From Henricia sp. BOLD:AAB3569 (taxonomy: Eukaryota > Echinodermata > Asteroidea > Spinulosida > Echinasteridae), in contig JBBELK010000523.1 in assembly GCA_037783545.1 (NCBI GenBank), positions 62,001 to 126,000 on the forward strand: 64,000 bases of DNA, in the 5' to 3' direction. This document shows positions 14,816-29,800 of this stretch, piece after piece. The translations under genes and the position numbers were made by a program. Position 1 is the first letter of the stretch; each line of letters begins with the position of its first letter. The notes below the pieces were generated by a model that had not been told where the DNA came from, searched no databases, and saw only the letters and a list, made by a program, of their open reading frames with translations.

Positions 14816-17800
14816 GTGTGTCCCAAATGCCGGCAAATTTGGAAATCAATGAATTTTCCAACCAACTTCAAATTTTGCATGCTCCAAACTGTATATATTC
14901 CGCACTTGTCATGCAAAATTGACAGATTTTCGCTGGGAAATGACGGAGAAATTTCAGAGTTTAGGGAAAACGGGGCTCGGCTGCGTGGTTATTCCCCTAA
15001 CCGTGGCTGTTGGGACACCCTGCGCCGCGCTGGTGTACATTTGTACGGCCGTTGACTCACCCCAGATTGTGACGGGAATTAGGTCAAAGTGTGTCCCAAA
15101 TGCCGGCAAATTTGGAAATCAAGGAATTTTCCAACGAACTTCAAATTTTGCATGCTCCAAACTGTATATATTCCGCACTTGTCATGCAAAATTGACAGAT
15201 TTTCGCTGGGAAATGACGGAGAAATTTCAGAGTTTAGGGAAAACGGAGCTCGGCTGCGTGGTTATTCCCCTAACCGTGGCTGTTGGGACACCCTGCGCCG
15301 CGCTGGTGTACATTTGTACGGCTGTTGACTCACCCCAGATTGTGACGGGAATTAGGTCAAAGTGTGTCCCAAATGCCGGCAAATTTGGAAATCAAGGAAT
15401 TTTCCAACCAACTTCAAATTTTGCATGCTCAAAACTGTATATATTCCGCACTTGTCATGTAAAATTGACAGATTTTCGCTGGGAAATGACGGAGAAATTT
15501 CAGAGTTTAGGGAAAACGGAGCTCGGCTGCGTGGTTATTCCCCTAACCGTGGCTGTTGGGACACCCTGCGCCGCGATGGTGTACATTTGTACGGCCGTTG
15601 ACTCACCCCAGATTGTGACGGGAATTAGGTCAAAGTGTGTCCCAAATGCCGGCAAATTTGGAAATCAAGGAATTTTCCAACCAACTTCAAATTTTGCATG
15701 CTCCAAACTGTATATATTCCGTACTTGTCATGCAAAATTGACAGATTTTCGCTGGGAAATGACGGAGAAATTTTAGAGTTTAGGGAAAACGGAGCTCGGC
15801 TGCGTGGTTATTCCCCTAACCGTGGCTATTGGGACACCCTGCGCCGCGCTGGTGTACATTTGTACGGCCGTTGACTCACCCCAGATTGTGACGGGAATTA
15901 GGTCAAAGTGTGTCCCAAATGCCGGCAAATTTGGAAATCAAGGAATTTTCCAACCAACTTCAAATTTTGAATGCTCCAAACTGTATATATTCCGCACTTG
16001 TCATGCAAAATTGACAGATTTTCGCTAGGAAATGACGGAGAAATTTCAGAGTTTAGGGAAAACGGAGCTCGGCTGCGTGGTTATTCCCCTAACCGTGGCT
16101 GTTGGGACACCCTGCGCATGCGCCGCGCTGGTGTACATTCGTACGGCCGTTGACTCACCCCAGATTGTGACGGGAATTAGGTCAAGGTGTGTCCCAAATG
16201 CCGGCAAATTTGGAAATCAAGGAATTTTCCAACCAACTTCAAATTTTGCATGCTCCAAACTGTATATATTCCGCACTTGTCATGCACAATTGACAGATTT
16301 TCGCTGGGAAATGACGGAGAAATTTCAGAGTTTAGGGAAAACGGAGCTCGGCTGCGTGGTTATTCCCCTAACCGTGGCTGTTGGGACACCCTGCGCCGCG
16401 CTGGTGTACATTTGTACGGCCGTTGACTCACCCCAGATTGTGACGGGAATTAGGTCAAAGTGTGTCCCAAATGCCGGCAAATTTGGAAATCAAGGAATTT
16501 TCCAACCAACTTCAAATTTTGCATGCTCCAAACTGTATATATTCCGCACTTGTCATGCAAAATTGACAGATTTTCGCTGGGAAATGACGGAGAAATTTCA
16601 GAGTTTAGGGAAAACGGAGCTCGGCTGCGTGGTTATTCCCCTAACCGTGGCTGTTGGGACACCCTGCGCCGCGCTGGTGTACATTTGTACGGCCGTTGAC
16701 TCACCCCAGATTGTGACGGGAATTAGGTCAAAGTGTGTCCCAAATGCCGGCAAATTTGGAAATCAAGGAATTTTCCAACGAACTTCAAATTTTGCATGCT
16801 CCAAACTGTATATATTCCGCACTTGTCATGCAAAATTGACAGATTTTCGCTGGGAAATGACGGAGAAATTTCAGAGTTTAGGGAAAACGGAGCTCGGCTG
16901 CGTGGTTATTCCCCTAACCGTGGCTGTTGGGACACCCTGCGCCGCGCTGGTGTACATTTGTACGGCTGTTGACTCACCCCAGATTGTGACGGGAATTAGG
17001 TCAAAGTGTGTCCCAAATGCCGGCAAATTTGGAAATCAAGGAATTTTCCAACCAACTTCAAATTTTGCATGCTCAAAACTGTATATATTCCGCACTTGTC
17101 ATGTAAAATTGACAGATTTTCGCTGGGAAATGACGGAGAAATTTCAGAGTTTAGGGAAAACGGAGCTCGGCTGCGTGGTTATTCCCCTAACCGTGGCTGT
17201 TGGGACACCCTGCGCCGCGCTGGTGTACATTTGTACGGCCGTTGACTCACCCCAGATTGTGACGGGAATTAGGTCAAAGTGTGTCCCAAATGCCGGCAAA
17301 TTTGAAAATCAAGGAATTTTCAAACCAACTTCAAATTGTGCATGCTCCAAACTGTATATATTCCGCACTTGTCATGCAAAATTGACAGATTTTCGCTGGG
17401 AAATGACGGAGAAATTTCAGAGTTTAGGGAAAACGGAGCTCGGCTGCGTGGTTATTCCCCTAACCGTGGCTGTTGGGACACCCTGCGACGCGCTGGTGTA
17501 CATTTGTACGGCCGTTGACTCACCCCAGATTGTGACGGGAATTAGGTCAAAGTGTGTCCCAAATGCCGGCAAATTTGGAAATCAAGGAATTTTCCAACCA
17601 ACTTCAAATTTTGCATGCTCCAAACTGTATATATTCCGTACTTGTCATGCAAAATTGACAGATTTTCGCTGGGAAATGACTGAGAAATTTTAGAGTTTAG
17701 GGAAAACGGAGCTCGGCTGCGTGGTTATTCCCCTAACCGTGGCTGTTGGGACACCCTGCGCATGCGCCGCGCTGGTGTACATTTGTACGGCCGTTGACTC

Positions 17801-20800
17801 ACCCCAGATTGTGACGGGAATTAGGTCAAAGTGTGTCCCAAATGCCGGCAAATTTGGAAATCAATGAATTTTCCAACCAACTTCAAATTTTGCATGCTCC
17901 AAACTGTATATATTCCGCACTTGTCATGCAAAATTGACAGATTTTCGCTGGGAAATGACGGAGAAATTTTAGAGTTTAGGGAAAACGGGGCTCGGCTGCG
18001 TGGTTATTCCCCTAACCGTGGCTGTTGGGACACCCTGCGCCGCGCTGGTGTACATTTGTACGGCCGTTGACTCACCCCAGATTGTGACGGGAATTAGGTC
18101 AAAGTGTGTCCCAAATGCCGGCAAATTTGGAAATCAAGGAATTTTCCAACGAACTTCAAATTTTGCATGCTCCAAACTGTATATATTCCGCACTTGTCAT
18201 GCAAAATTGACAGATTTTCGCTGGGAAATGACGGAGAAATTTCAGAGTTTAGGGAAAACGGAGCTCGGCTGCGTGGTTATTCCCCTAACCGTGGCTGTTG
18301 GGACACCCTGCGCCGCGCTGGTGTACATTTGTACGGCTGTTGACTCACCCCAGATTGTGACGGGAATTAGGTCAAAGTGTGTCCCAAATGCCGGCAAATT
18401 TGGAAATCAAGGAATTTTCCAACCAACTTCAAATTTTGCATGCTCAAAACTGTATATATTCCGCACTTGTCATGTAAAATTGACAGATTTTCGCTGGGAA
18501 ATGACGGAGAAATTTCAGAGTTTAGGGAAAACGGAGCTCGGCTGCGTGGTTATTCCCCTAACCGTGGCTGTTGGGACACCCTGCGCCGCGATGGTGTACA
18601 TTTGTACGGCCGTTGACTCACCCCAGATTGTGACGGGAATTAGGTCAAAGTGTGTCCCAAATGCCGGCAAATTTGGAAATCAAGGAATTTTCCAACCAAC
18701 TTCAAATTTTGCATGCTCCAAACTGTATATATTCCGTACTTGTCATGCAAAATTGACAGATTTTCGCTGGGAAATGACGGAGAAATTTTAGAGTTTAGGG
18801 AAAACGGAGCTCGGCTGCGTGGTTATTCCCCTAACCGTGGCTATTGGGACACCCTGCGCCGCGCTGGTGTACATTTGTACGGCCGTTGACTCACCCCAGA
18901 TTGTGACGGGAATTAGGTCAAAGTGTGTCCCAAATGCCGGCAAATTTGGAAATCAAGGAATTTTCCAACCAACTTCAAATTTTGAATGCTCCAAACTGTA
19001 TATATTCCGCACTTGTCATGCAAAATTGACAGATTTTCGCTAGGAAATGACGGAGAAATTTCAGAGTTTAGGGAAAACGGAGCTCGGCTGCGTGGTTATT
19101 CCCCTAACCGTGGCTGTTGGGACACCCTGCGCATGCGCCGCGCTGGTGTACATTCGTACGGCCGTTGACTCACCCCAGATTGTGACGGGAATTAGGTCAA
19201 GGTGTGTCCCAAATGCCGGCAAATTTGGAAATCAAGGAATTTTCCAACCAACTTCAAATTTTGCATGCTCCAAACTGTATATATTCCGCACTTGTCATGC
19301 ACAATTGACAGATTTTCGCTGGGAAATGACGGAGAAATTTCAGAGTTTAGGGAAAACGGAGCTCGGCTGCGTGGTTATTCCCCTAACCGTGGCTGTTGGG
19401 ACACCCTGCGCCGCGCTGGTGTACATTTGTACGGCCGTTGACTCACCCCAGATTGTGACGGGAATTAGGTCAAAGTGTGTCCCAAATGCCGGCAAATTTG
19501 GAAATCAAGGAATTTTCCAACCAACTTCAAATTTTGCATGCTCCAAACTGTATATATTCCGCACTTGTCATGCAAAATTGACAGATTTTCGCTGGGAAAT
19601 GACGGAGAAATTTCAGAGTTTAGGGAAAACGGAGCTCGGCTGCGTGGTTATTCCCCTAACCGTGGCTGTTGGGACACCCTGCGCCGCGCTGGTGTACATT
19701 TGTACGGCCGTTGACTCACCCCAGATTGTGACGGGAATTAGGTCAAAGTGTGTCCCAAATGCCGGCAAATTTGGAAATCAAGGAATTTTCCAACGAACTT
19801 CAAATTTTGCATGCTCCAAACTGTATATATTCCGCACTTGTCATGCAAAATTGACAGATTTTCGCTGGGAAATGACGGAGAAATTTCAGAGTTTAGGGAA
19901 AACGGAGCTCGGCTGCGTGGTTATTCCCCTAACCGTGGCTGTTGGGACACCCTGCGCCGCGCTGGTGTACATTTGTACGGCTGTTGACTCACCCCAGATT
20001 GTGACGGGAATTAGGTCAAAGTGTGTCCCAAATGCCGGCAAATTTGGAAATCAAGGAATTTTCCAACCAACTTCAAATTTTGCATGCTCCAAACTGTATA
20101 TATTCCGTACTTGTCATGCAAAATTGACAGATTTTCGCTGGGAAATGACGGAGAAATTTTAGAGTTTAGGGAAAACGGAGCTCGGCTGCGTGGTTATTCC
20201 CCTAACCGTGGCTATTGGGACACCCTGCGCCGCGCTGGTGTACATTTGTACGGCCGTTGACTCACCCCAGATTGTGACGGGAATTAGGTCAAAGTGTGTC
20301 CCAAATGCCGGCAAATTTGGAAATCAAGGAATTTTCCAACCAACTTCAAATTTTGAATGCTCCAAACTGTATATATTCCGCACTTGTCATGCAAAATTGA
20401 CAGATTTTCGCTAGGAAATGACGGAGAAATTTCAGAGTTTAGGGAAAACGGAGCTCGGCTGCGTGGTTATTCCCCTAACCGTGGCTGTTGGGACACCCTG
20501 CGCATGCGCCGCGCTGGTGTACATTCGTACGGCCGTTGACTCACCCCAGATTGTGACGGGAATTAGGTCAAGGTGTGTCCCAAATGCCGGCAAATTTGGA
20601 AATCAAGGAATTTTCCAACCAACTTCAAATTTTGCATGCTCCAAACTGTATATATTCCGCACTTGTCATGCACAATTGACAGATTTTCGCTGGGAAATGA
20701 CGGAGAAATTTCAGAGTTTAGGGAAAACGGAGCTCGGCTGCGTGGTTATTCCCCTAACCGTGGCTGTTGGGACACCCTGCGCCGCGCTGGTGTACATTTG

Positions 20801-23800
20801 TACGGCCGTTGACTCACCCCAGATTGTGACGGGAATTAGGTCAAAGTGTGTCCCAAATGCCGGCAAATTTGGAAATCAAGGAATTTTCCAACCAACTTCA
20901 AATTTTGCATGCTCCAAACTGTATATATTCCGCACTTGTCATGCAAAATTGACAGATTTTCGCTGGGAAATGACGGAGAAATTTCAGAGTTTAGGGAAAA
21001 CGGAGCTCGGCTGCGTGGTTATTCCCCTAACCGTGGCTGTTGGGACACCCTGCGCCGCGCTGGTGTACATTTGTACGGCCGTTGACTCACCCCAGATTGT
21101 GACGGGAATTAGGTCAAAGTGTGTCCCAAATGCCGGCAAATTTGGAAATCAAGGAATTTTCCAACGAACTTCAAATTTTGCATGCTCCAAACTGTATATA
21201 TTCCGCACTTGTCATGCAAAATTGACAGATTTTCGCTGGGAAATGACGGAGAAATTTCAGAGTTTAGGGAAAACGGAGCTCGGCTGCGTGGTTATTCCCC
21301 TAACCGTGGCTGTTGGGACACCCTGCGCCGCGCTGGTGTACATTTGTACGGCTGTTGACTCACCCCAGATTGTGACGGGAATTAGGTCAAAGTGTGTCCC
21401 AAATGCCGGCAAATTTGGAAATCAAGGAATTTTCCAACCAACTTCAAATTTTGCATGCTCAAAACTGTATATATTCCGCACTTGTCATGTAAAATTGACA
21501 GATTTTCGCTGGGAAATGACGGAGAAATTTCAGAGTTTAGGGAAAACGGAGCTCGGTTGCGTGGTTATTCCCCTAACCGTGGCTGTTGGGACACCCTGCG
21601 CCGCGATGGTGTACATTTGTACGGCCGTTGACTCACCCCAGATTGTGACGGGAATTAGGTCAAAGTGTGTCCCAAATGCCGGCAAATTTGGAAATCAAGG
21701 AATTTTCCAACCAACTTCAAATTTTGCATGCTCCAAACTGTATATATTCCGTACTTGTCATGCAAAATTGACAGATTTTCGCTGGGAAATGACGGAGAAA
21801 TTTTAGAGTTTAGGGAAAACGGAGCTCGGCTGCGTGGTTATTCCCCTAACCGTGGCTATTGGGACACCCTGCGCCGCGCTGGTGTACATTTGTACGGCCG
21901 TTGACTCACCCCAGATTGTGACGGGAATTAGGTCAAAGTGTGTCCCAAATGCCGGCAAATTTGGAAATCAAGGAATTTTCCAACCAACTTCAAATTTTGA
22001 ATGCTCCAAACTGTATATATTCCGCACTTGTCATGCAAAATTGACAGATTTTCGCTGGGAAATGACGGAGAAATTTCAGAGTTTAGGGAAAACGGAGCTC
22101 GGCTGCGTGGTTATTCCCCTAACCGTGGCTGTTGGGACACCCTGCGCCGCGCTGGTGTACATTTGTACGGCTGTTGACTCACCCCAGATTGTGACGGGAA
22201 TTAGGTCAAAGTGTGTCCCAAATGCCGGCAAATTTGGAAATCAAGGAATTTTCCAACCAACTTCAAATTTTGCATGCTCAAAACTGTATATATTCCGCAC
22301 TTGTCATGTAAAATTGACAGATTTTCGCTGGGAAATGACGGAGAAATTTCAGAGTTTAGGGAAAACGGAGCTCGGCTGCGTGGTTATTCCCCTAACCGTG
22401 GCTGTTGGGACACCCTGCGCCGCGATGGTGTACATTTGTACGGCCGTTGACTCACCCCAGATTGTGACGGGAATTAGGTCAAAGTGTGTCCCAAATGCCG
22501 GCAAATTTGGAAATCAAGGAATTTTCCAACCAACTTCAAATTTTGCATGCTCCAAACTGTATATATTCCGTACTTGTCATGCAAAATTGACAGATTTTCG
22601 CTGGGAAATGACGGAGAAATTTTAGAGTTTAGGGAAAACGGAGCTCGGCTGCGTGGTTATTCCCCTAACCGTGGCTATTGGGACACCCTGCGCCGCGCTG
22701 GTGTACATTTGTACGGCCGTTGACTCACCCCAGATTGTGACGGGAATTAGGTCAAAGTGTGTCCCAAATGCCGGCAAATTTGGAAATCAAGGAATTTTCC
22801 AACCAACTTCAAATTTTGAATGCTCCAAACTGTATATATTCCGCACTTGTCATGCAAAATTGACAGATTTTCGCTGGGAAATGACGGAGAAATTTCAGAG
22901 TTTAGGGAAAACGGAGCTCGGCTGCGTGGTTATTCCCCTAACCGTGGCTGTTGGGACACCCTGCGACGCGCTGGTGTACATTTGTACGGCCGTTGACTCA
23001 CCCCAGATTGTGACGGGAATTAGGTCAAAGTGTGTCCCAAATGCCGGCAAATTTGGAAATCAAGGAATTTTCCAACCAACTTCAAATTTTGCATGCTCCA
23101 AACTGTATATATTCCGTACTTGTCATGCAAAATTGACAGATTTTCGCTGGGAAATGACTGAGAAATTTTAGAGTTTAGGGAAAACGGAGCTCGGCTGCGT
23201 GGTTATTCCCCTAACCGTGGCTGTTGGGACACCCTGCGCATGCGCCGCGCTGGTGTACATTTGTACGGCCGTTGACTCACCCCAGATTGTGACGGGAATT
23301 AGGTCAAAGTGTGTCCCAAATGCCGGCAAATTTGGAAATCAAGGAATTTTCCAACCAACTTCAAATTTTGCATGCTCCAAACTGTATATATTCCGCACTT
23401 GTCATGCAAAATTGACAGATTTTCGCTGGGAAATGACGGAGAAATTTCAGAGTTTAGGGAAAACGGGGCTCGGATGCGTGGTTATTCCCCTAACCGTGGC
23501 TGTTGGGACACCCTGCGCCGCGCTGGTGTACATTTGTACGGCCGTTGACTCACCCCAGATTGTGACGGGAATTAGGTCAAAGTGTGTCCCAAATGCCGGC
23601 AAATTTGGAAATCAAGGAATTTTCCAACGAACTTCAAATTTTGCATGCTCCAAACTGTATATATTCCGCACTTGTCATGCAAAATTGACAGATTTTCGCT
23701 GGGAAATGACGGAGAAATTTCAGAGTTTAGGGAAAACGGAGCTCGGCTGCGTGGTTATTCCCCTAACCGTGGCTGTTGGGACACCCTGCGCATGCGCCGC

Positions 23801-26800
23801 GCTGGTGTACATTTGTACGGCCGTTGACTCACCCCAGATTGTGACGGGAATTAGGTCAAAGTGTGTCCCAAATGCCGGCAAATTTGGAAATCAAGGGATT
23901 TTCCAACCAACTTCAAATTTTGCATGCTCCAAACTGTATATATTCCGCACTTGTCATGCAAAATTGACAGATTTTCGCTGGGAAATGACGGAGAAATTTC
24001 AGAGTTTAGGGAAAACGGGGCTCGGATGCGTGGTTATTCCCCTAACCGTGGCTGTTGGGACACCCTGCGCCGCGCTGGTGTACATTTGTACGGCCGTTGA
24101 CTCACCCCAGATTGTGACGGGAATTAGGTCAAAGTGTGTCCCAAATGCCGGCAAATTTGGAAATCAAGGAATTTTCCAACGAACTTCAAATTTTGCATGC
24201 TCCAAACTGTATATATTCCGCACTTGTCATGCAAAATTGACAGATTTTCGCTGGGAAATGACGGAGAAATTTCAGAGTTTAGGGAAAACGGAGCTCGGCT
24301 GCGTGGTTATTCCCCTAACCGTGGCTGTTGGGACACCCTGCGCCGCGCTGGTGTACATTTGTACGGCTGTTGACTCACCCCAGATTGTGACGGGAATTAG
24401 GTCAAAGTGTGTCCCAAATGCCGGCAAATTTGGAAATCAAGGAATTTTCCAACCAACTTCAAATTTTGCATGCTCAAAACTGTATATATTCCGCACTTGT
24501 CATGTAAAATTGACAGATTTTCGCTAGGATATGACGGAGAAATTTCAGAGTTTAGGGAAAACGGAGCTCGGCTGCGTGGTTATTCCCCTAACCGTGGCTG
24601 TTGGGACACCCTGCGCCGCGATGGTGTACATTTGTACGGCCGTTGACTCACCCCAGATTGTGACGGGAATTAGGTCAAAGTGTGTCCCAAATGCCGGCAA
24701 ATTTGGAAATCAAGGAATTTTCCAACCAACTTCAAATTTTGCATGCTCCAAACTGTATATATTCCGTACTTGTCATGCAAAATTGACAGATTTTCGCTGG
24801 GAAATGACGGAGAAATTTTAGAGTTTAGGGAAAACGGAGCTCGGCTGCGTGGTTATTCCCCTAACCGTGGCTATTGGGACACCCTGCGCCGCGCTGGTGT
24901 ACATTTGTACGGCCGTTGACTCACCCCAGATTGTGACGGGAATTAGGTCAAAGTGTGTCCCAAATGCCGGCAAATTTGGAAATCAAGGAATTTTCCAACC
25001 AACTTCAAATTTTGAATGCTCCAAACTGTATATATTCCGCACTTGTCATGCAAAATTGACAGATTTTCGCTAGGAAATGACGGAGAAATTTCAGAGTTTA
25101 GGGAAAACGGAGCTCGGCTGCGTGGTTATTCCCCTAACCGTGGCTGTTGGGACACCCTGCGCATGCGCCGCGCTGGTGTACATTCGTACGGCCGTTGACT
25201 CACCCCAGATTGTGACGGGAATTAGGTCAAGGTGTGTCCCAAATGCCGGCAAATTTGGAAATCAAGGAATTTTCCAACCAACTTCAAATTTTGCATGCTC
25301 CAAACTGTATATATTCCGCACTTGTCATGCACAATTGACAGATTTTCGCTGGGAAATGACGGAGAAATTTCAGAGTTTAGGGAAAACGGAGCTCGGCTGC
25401 GTGGTTATTCCCCTAACCGTGGCTGTTGGGACACCCTGCGCCGCGCTGGTGTACATTTGTACGGCCGTTGACTCACCCCAGATTGTGACGGGAATTAGGT
25501 CAAAGTGTGTCCCAAATGCCGGCAAATTTGGAAATCAAGGAATTTTCCAACCAACTTCAAATTTTGCATGCTCCAAACTGTATATATTCCGCACTTGTCA
25601 TGCAAAATTGACAGATTTTCGCTGGGAAATGACGGAGAAATTTCAGAGTTTAGGGAAAACGGAGCTCGGCTGCGTGGTTATTCCCCTAACCGTGGCTGTT
25701 GGGACACCCTGCGCCGCGCTGGTGTACATTTGTACGGCCGTTGACTCACCCCAGATTGTGACGGGAATTAGGTCAAAGTGTGTCCCAAATGCCGGCAAAT
25801 TTGGAAATCAAGGAATTTTCCAACGAACTTCAAATTTTGCATGCTCCAAACTGTATATATTCCGCACTTGTCATGCAAAATTGACAGATTTTCGCTGGGA
25901 AATGACGGAGAAATTTCAGAGTTTAGGGAAAACGGAGCTCGGCTGCGTGGTTATTCCCCTAACCGTGGCTGTTGGGACACCCTGCGCCGCGCTGGTGTAC
26001 ATTTGTACGGCTGTTGACTCACCCCAGATTGTGACGGGAATTAGGTCAAAGTGTGTCCCAAATGCCGGCAAATTTGGAAATCAAGGAATTTTCCAACCAA
26101 CTTCAAATTTTGCATGCTCAAAACTGTATATATTCCGCACTTGTCATGTAAAATTGACAGATTTCGCTGGGAAATGACGGAGAAATTTCAGAGTTTAGGG
26201 AAAACGGAGCTCGGTTGCGTGGTTATTCCCCTAACCGTGGCTGTTGGGACACCCTGCGCCGCGATGGTGTACATTTGTACGGCCGTTGACTCACCCCAGA
26301 TTGTGACGGGAATTAGGTCAAAGTGTGTCCCAAATGCCGGCAAATTTGGAAATCAAGGAATTTTCCAACCAACTTCAAATTTTGCATGCTCCAAACTGTA
26401 TATATTCCGTACTTGTCATGCAAAATTGACAGATTTTCGCTGGGAAATGACGGAGAAATTTTAGAGTTTAGGGAAAACGGAGCTCGGCTGCGTGGTTATT
26501 CCCCTAACCGTGGCTATTGGGACACCCTGCGCCGCGCTGGTGTACATTTGTACGGCCGTTGACTCACCCCAGATTGTGACGGGAATTAGGTCAAAGTGTG
26601 TCCCAAATGCCGGCAAATTTGGAAATCAAGGAATTTTCCAACCAACTTCAAATTTTGAATGCTCCAAACTGTATATATTCCGCACTTGTCATGCAAAATT
26701 GACAGATTTTCGCTGGGAAATGACGGAGAAATTTCAGAGTTTAGGGAAAACGGAGCTCGGCTGCGTGGTTATTCCCCTAACCGTGGCTGTTGGGACACCC

Positions 26801-29800
26801 TGCGCCGCGCTGGTGTACATTTGTACGGCTGTTGACTCACCCCAGATTGTGACGGGAATTAGGTCAAAGTGTGTCCCAAATGCCGGCAAATTTGGAAATC
26901 AAGGAATTTTCCAACCAACTTCAAATTTTGCATGCTCAAAACTGTATATATTCCGCACTTGTCATGTAAAATTGACAGATTTTCGCTGGGAAATGACGGA
27001 GAAATTTCAGAGTTTAGGGAAAACGGAGCTCGGCTGCGTGGTTATTCCCCTAACCGTGGCTGTTGGGACACCCTGCGCCGCGATGGTGTACATTTGTACG
27101 GCCGTTGACTCACCCCAGATTGTGACGGGAATTAGGTCAAAGTGTGTCCCAAATGCCGGCAAATTTGGAAATCAAGGAATTTTCCAACCAACTTCAAATT
27201 TTGCATGCTCCAAACTGTATATATTCCGTACTTGTCATGCAAAATTGACAGATTTTCGCTGGGAAATGACGGAAAAATTTTAGAGTTTAGGGAAAACGGA
27301 GCTCGGCTGCGTGGTTATTCCCCTAACCGTGGCTATTGGGACACCCTGCGCCGCGCTGGTGTACATTTGTACGGCCGTTGACTCACCCCAGATTGTGACG
27401 GGAATTAGGTCAAAGTGTGTCCCAAATGCCGGCAAATTTGGAAATCAAGGAATTTTCCAACCAACTTCAAATTTTGAATGCTCCAAACTGTATATATTCC
27501 GCACTTGTCATGCAAAATTGACAGATTTTCGCTGGGAAATGACGGAGAAATTTCAGAGTTTAGGGAAAACGGAGCTCGGCTGCGTGGTTATTCCCCTAAC
27601 CGTGGCTGTTGGGACACCCTGCGCATGCGCCGCGCTGGTGTACATTCGTACGGCCGTTGACTCACCCCAGATTGTGACGGGAATTAGGTCAAGGTGTGTC
27701 CCAAATGCCGGCAAATTTGGAAATCAAGGAATTTTCCAACCAACTTCAAATTTTGCATGCTCCAAACTGTATATATTCCGCACTTGTCATGCACAATTGA
27801 CAGATTTTCGCTGGGAAATGACGGAGAAATTTCAGAGTTTAGGGAAAACGGAGCTCGGCTGCGTGGTTATTCCCCTAACCGTGGCTGTTGGGACACCCTG
27901 CGCCGCGCTGGTGTACATTTGTACGGCCGTTGACTCACCCCAGATTGTGACGGGAATTAGGTCAAAGTGTGTCCCAAATGCCGGCAAATTTGGAAATCAA
28001 GGAATTTTCCAACCAACTTCAAATTTTGCATGCTCCAAACTGTATATATTCCGCACTTGTCATGTAAAATTGACAGATTTTCGCTGGGAAATGACGGAGA
28101 AATTTCAGAATTTAGGGAAAACGGAGCTCGGCTGCGTGGTTATTCCTCTAACCGTGGCTGTTGGGACACCCTGCGCATGCGCCGCGCTGGTGTACATTTG
28201 TACGGCCGTTGACTCACCCCAGATTGTGACGGGAATTAGGTCAAAGTGTGTCCCAAATGCCGGCAAATTTGGAAATCAAGGAATTTTCCAACCAACTTCA
28301 AATTTTGCATGCTCCAAACTGTATATATTCCGCACTTGTCATGCAAAATTGACAGATTTTCGCTGGGAAATGACGGAGAAATTTCAGAGTTTAGGGAAAA
28401 CGGAGCTCGGCTGCGTGGTTATTCCCCTAACCGTGGCTGTTGGGACACCCTGCGCCGCGCTGGTGTACATTTGTACGGCCGTTGACTCACCCCAGATTGT
28501 GACGGGAATTAGGTCAAAGTGTGTCCCAAATGCCGGCAAATTTGGAAATCAAGGAATTTTCCAACCAACTTCAAATTTTGCATGCTCCAAACTGTATATA
28601 TTCCGCACTTGTCATGTAAAATTGACAGATTTTCGCTGGGAAATGACGGAGAAATTTCAGAGTTTAGGGAAAACGGAGCTCGGCTGCGTGGTTATTCCCC
28701 TAACCGTGGCTGTTGGGACACCCTGCGCCGCGCTGGTGTACATTTGTACGGCCGTTGACTCACCCCAGATTGTGACGGGAATTAGGTCAAAGTGTGTCCC
28801 AAATGCCGGCAAATTTGGAAATCAAGGAATTTTCCAACCAACTTCAAATTTTGCATGCTCCAAACTGTATATATTCCGCACTTGTCATGTAAAATTGACA
28901 GATTTTCGCTGGGAAATGACGGAGAAATTTCAGAGTTTAGGGAAAACGGAGCTCGGCTGCGTGGTTATTCCCCTAACCGTGGCTGTTGGGACACCCTGCG
29001 CCGCGCTGGTGTACATTTGTACGGCTGTTGACTCACCCCAGATTGTGACGGGAATTAGGTCAAAGTGTGTCCCAAATGCCGGCAAATTTGGAAATCAAGG
29101 AATTTTCCAACCAACTTCAAATTTTGCATGCTCCAAACTGTATATATTCCGCACTTGTCATGCAAAATTGACAGATTTTCGCTGGGAAATGACGGAGAAA
29201 TTTCAGAGTTTAGGGAAAACGGAGCTCGGCTGCGTGGTTATTCCCCTAACCGTGGCTGTTGGGACACCCTGCGCCGCGCTGGTGTACATTTGTACGGCCG
29301 TTGACTCACCCCAGATTGTGACGGGAATTAGGTCAAAGTGTGTCCCAAATGCCGGCAAATTTGAAAATCAAGGAATTTTCCAACCAACTTCAAATTTTGC
29401 ATGCTCCAAACTGTATATATTCCGCACTTGTCATGTAAAATTGACAGATTTTCGCTGGGAAATGACGGAGAAATTTCAGAGTTTAGGGAAAACAGAGCTA
29501 GGCTGCGTGGTTATTCCCCTAACCGTGGCTGTTGGGACACCCTGCGCCGCGCTGGTGTACATTTGTACGGCTGTTGACTCACCCCAGATTGTGACGGGAA
29601 TTAGGTCAAAGTGTGTCCCAAATGCCGGCAAATTTGGAAATCAAGGAATTGTCCAACCAACTTCAAATTTTGCATGCTCCAAACTGTATATATTCCGCAC
29701 TTGTCATGTAAAATTGACAGATTTTCGCTGGAAAATGACGGAGAAATTTCAGAGTTTAGGGAAAACGGAGCTCGGCTGCGCGGTTATTCCCCTAACCGTG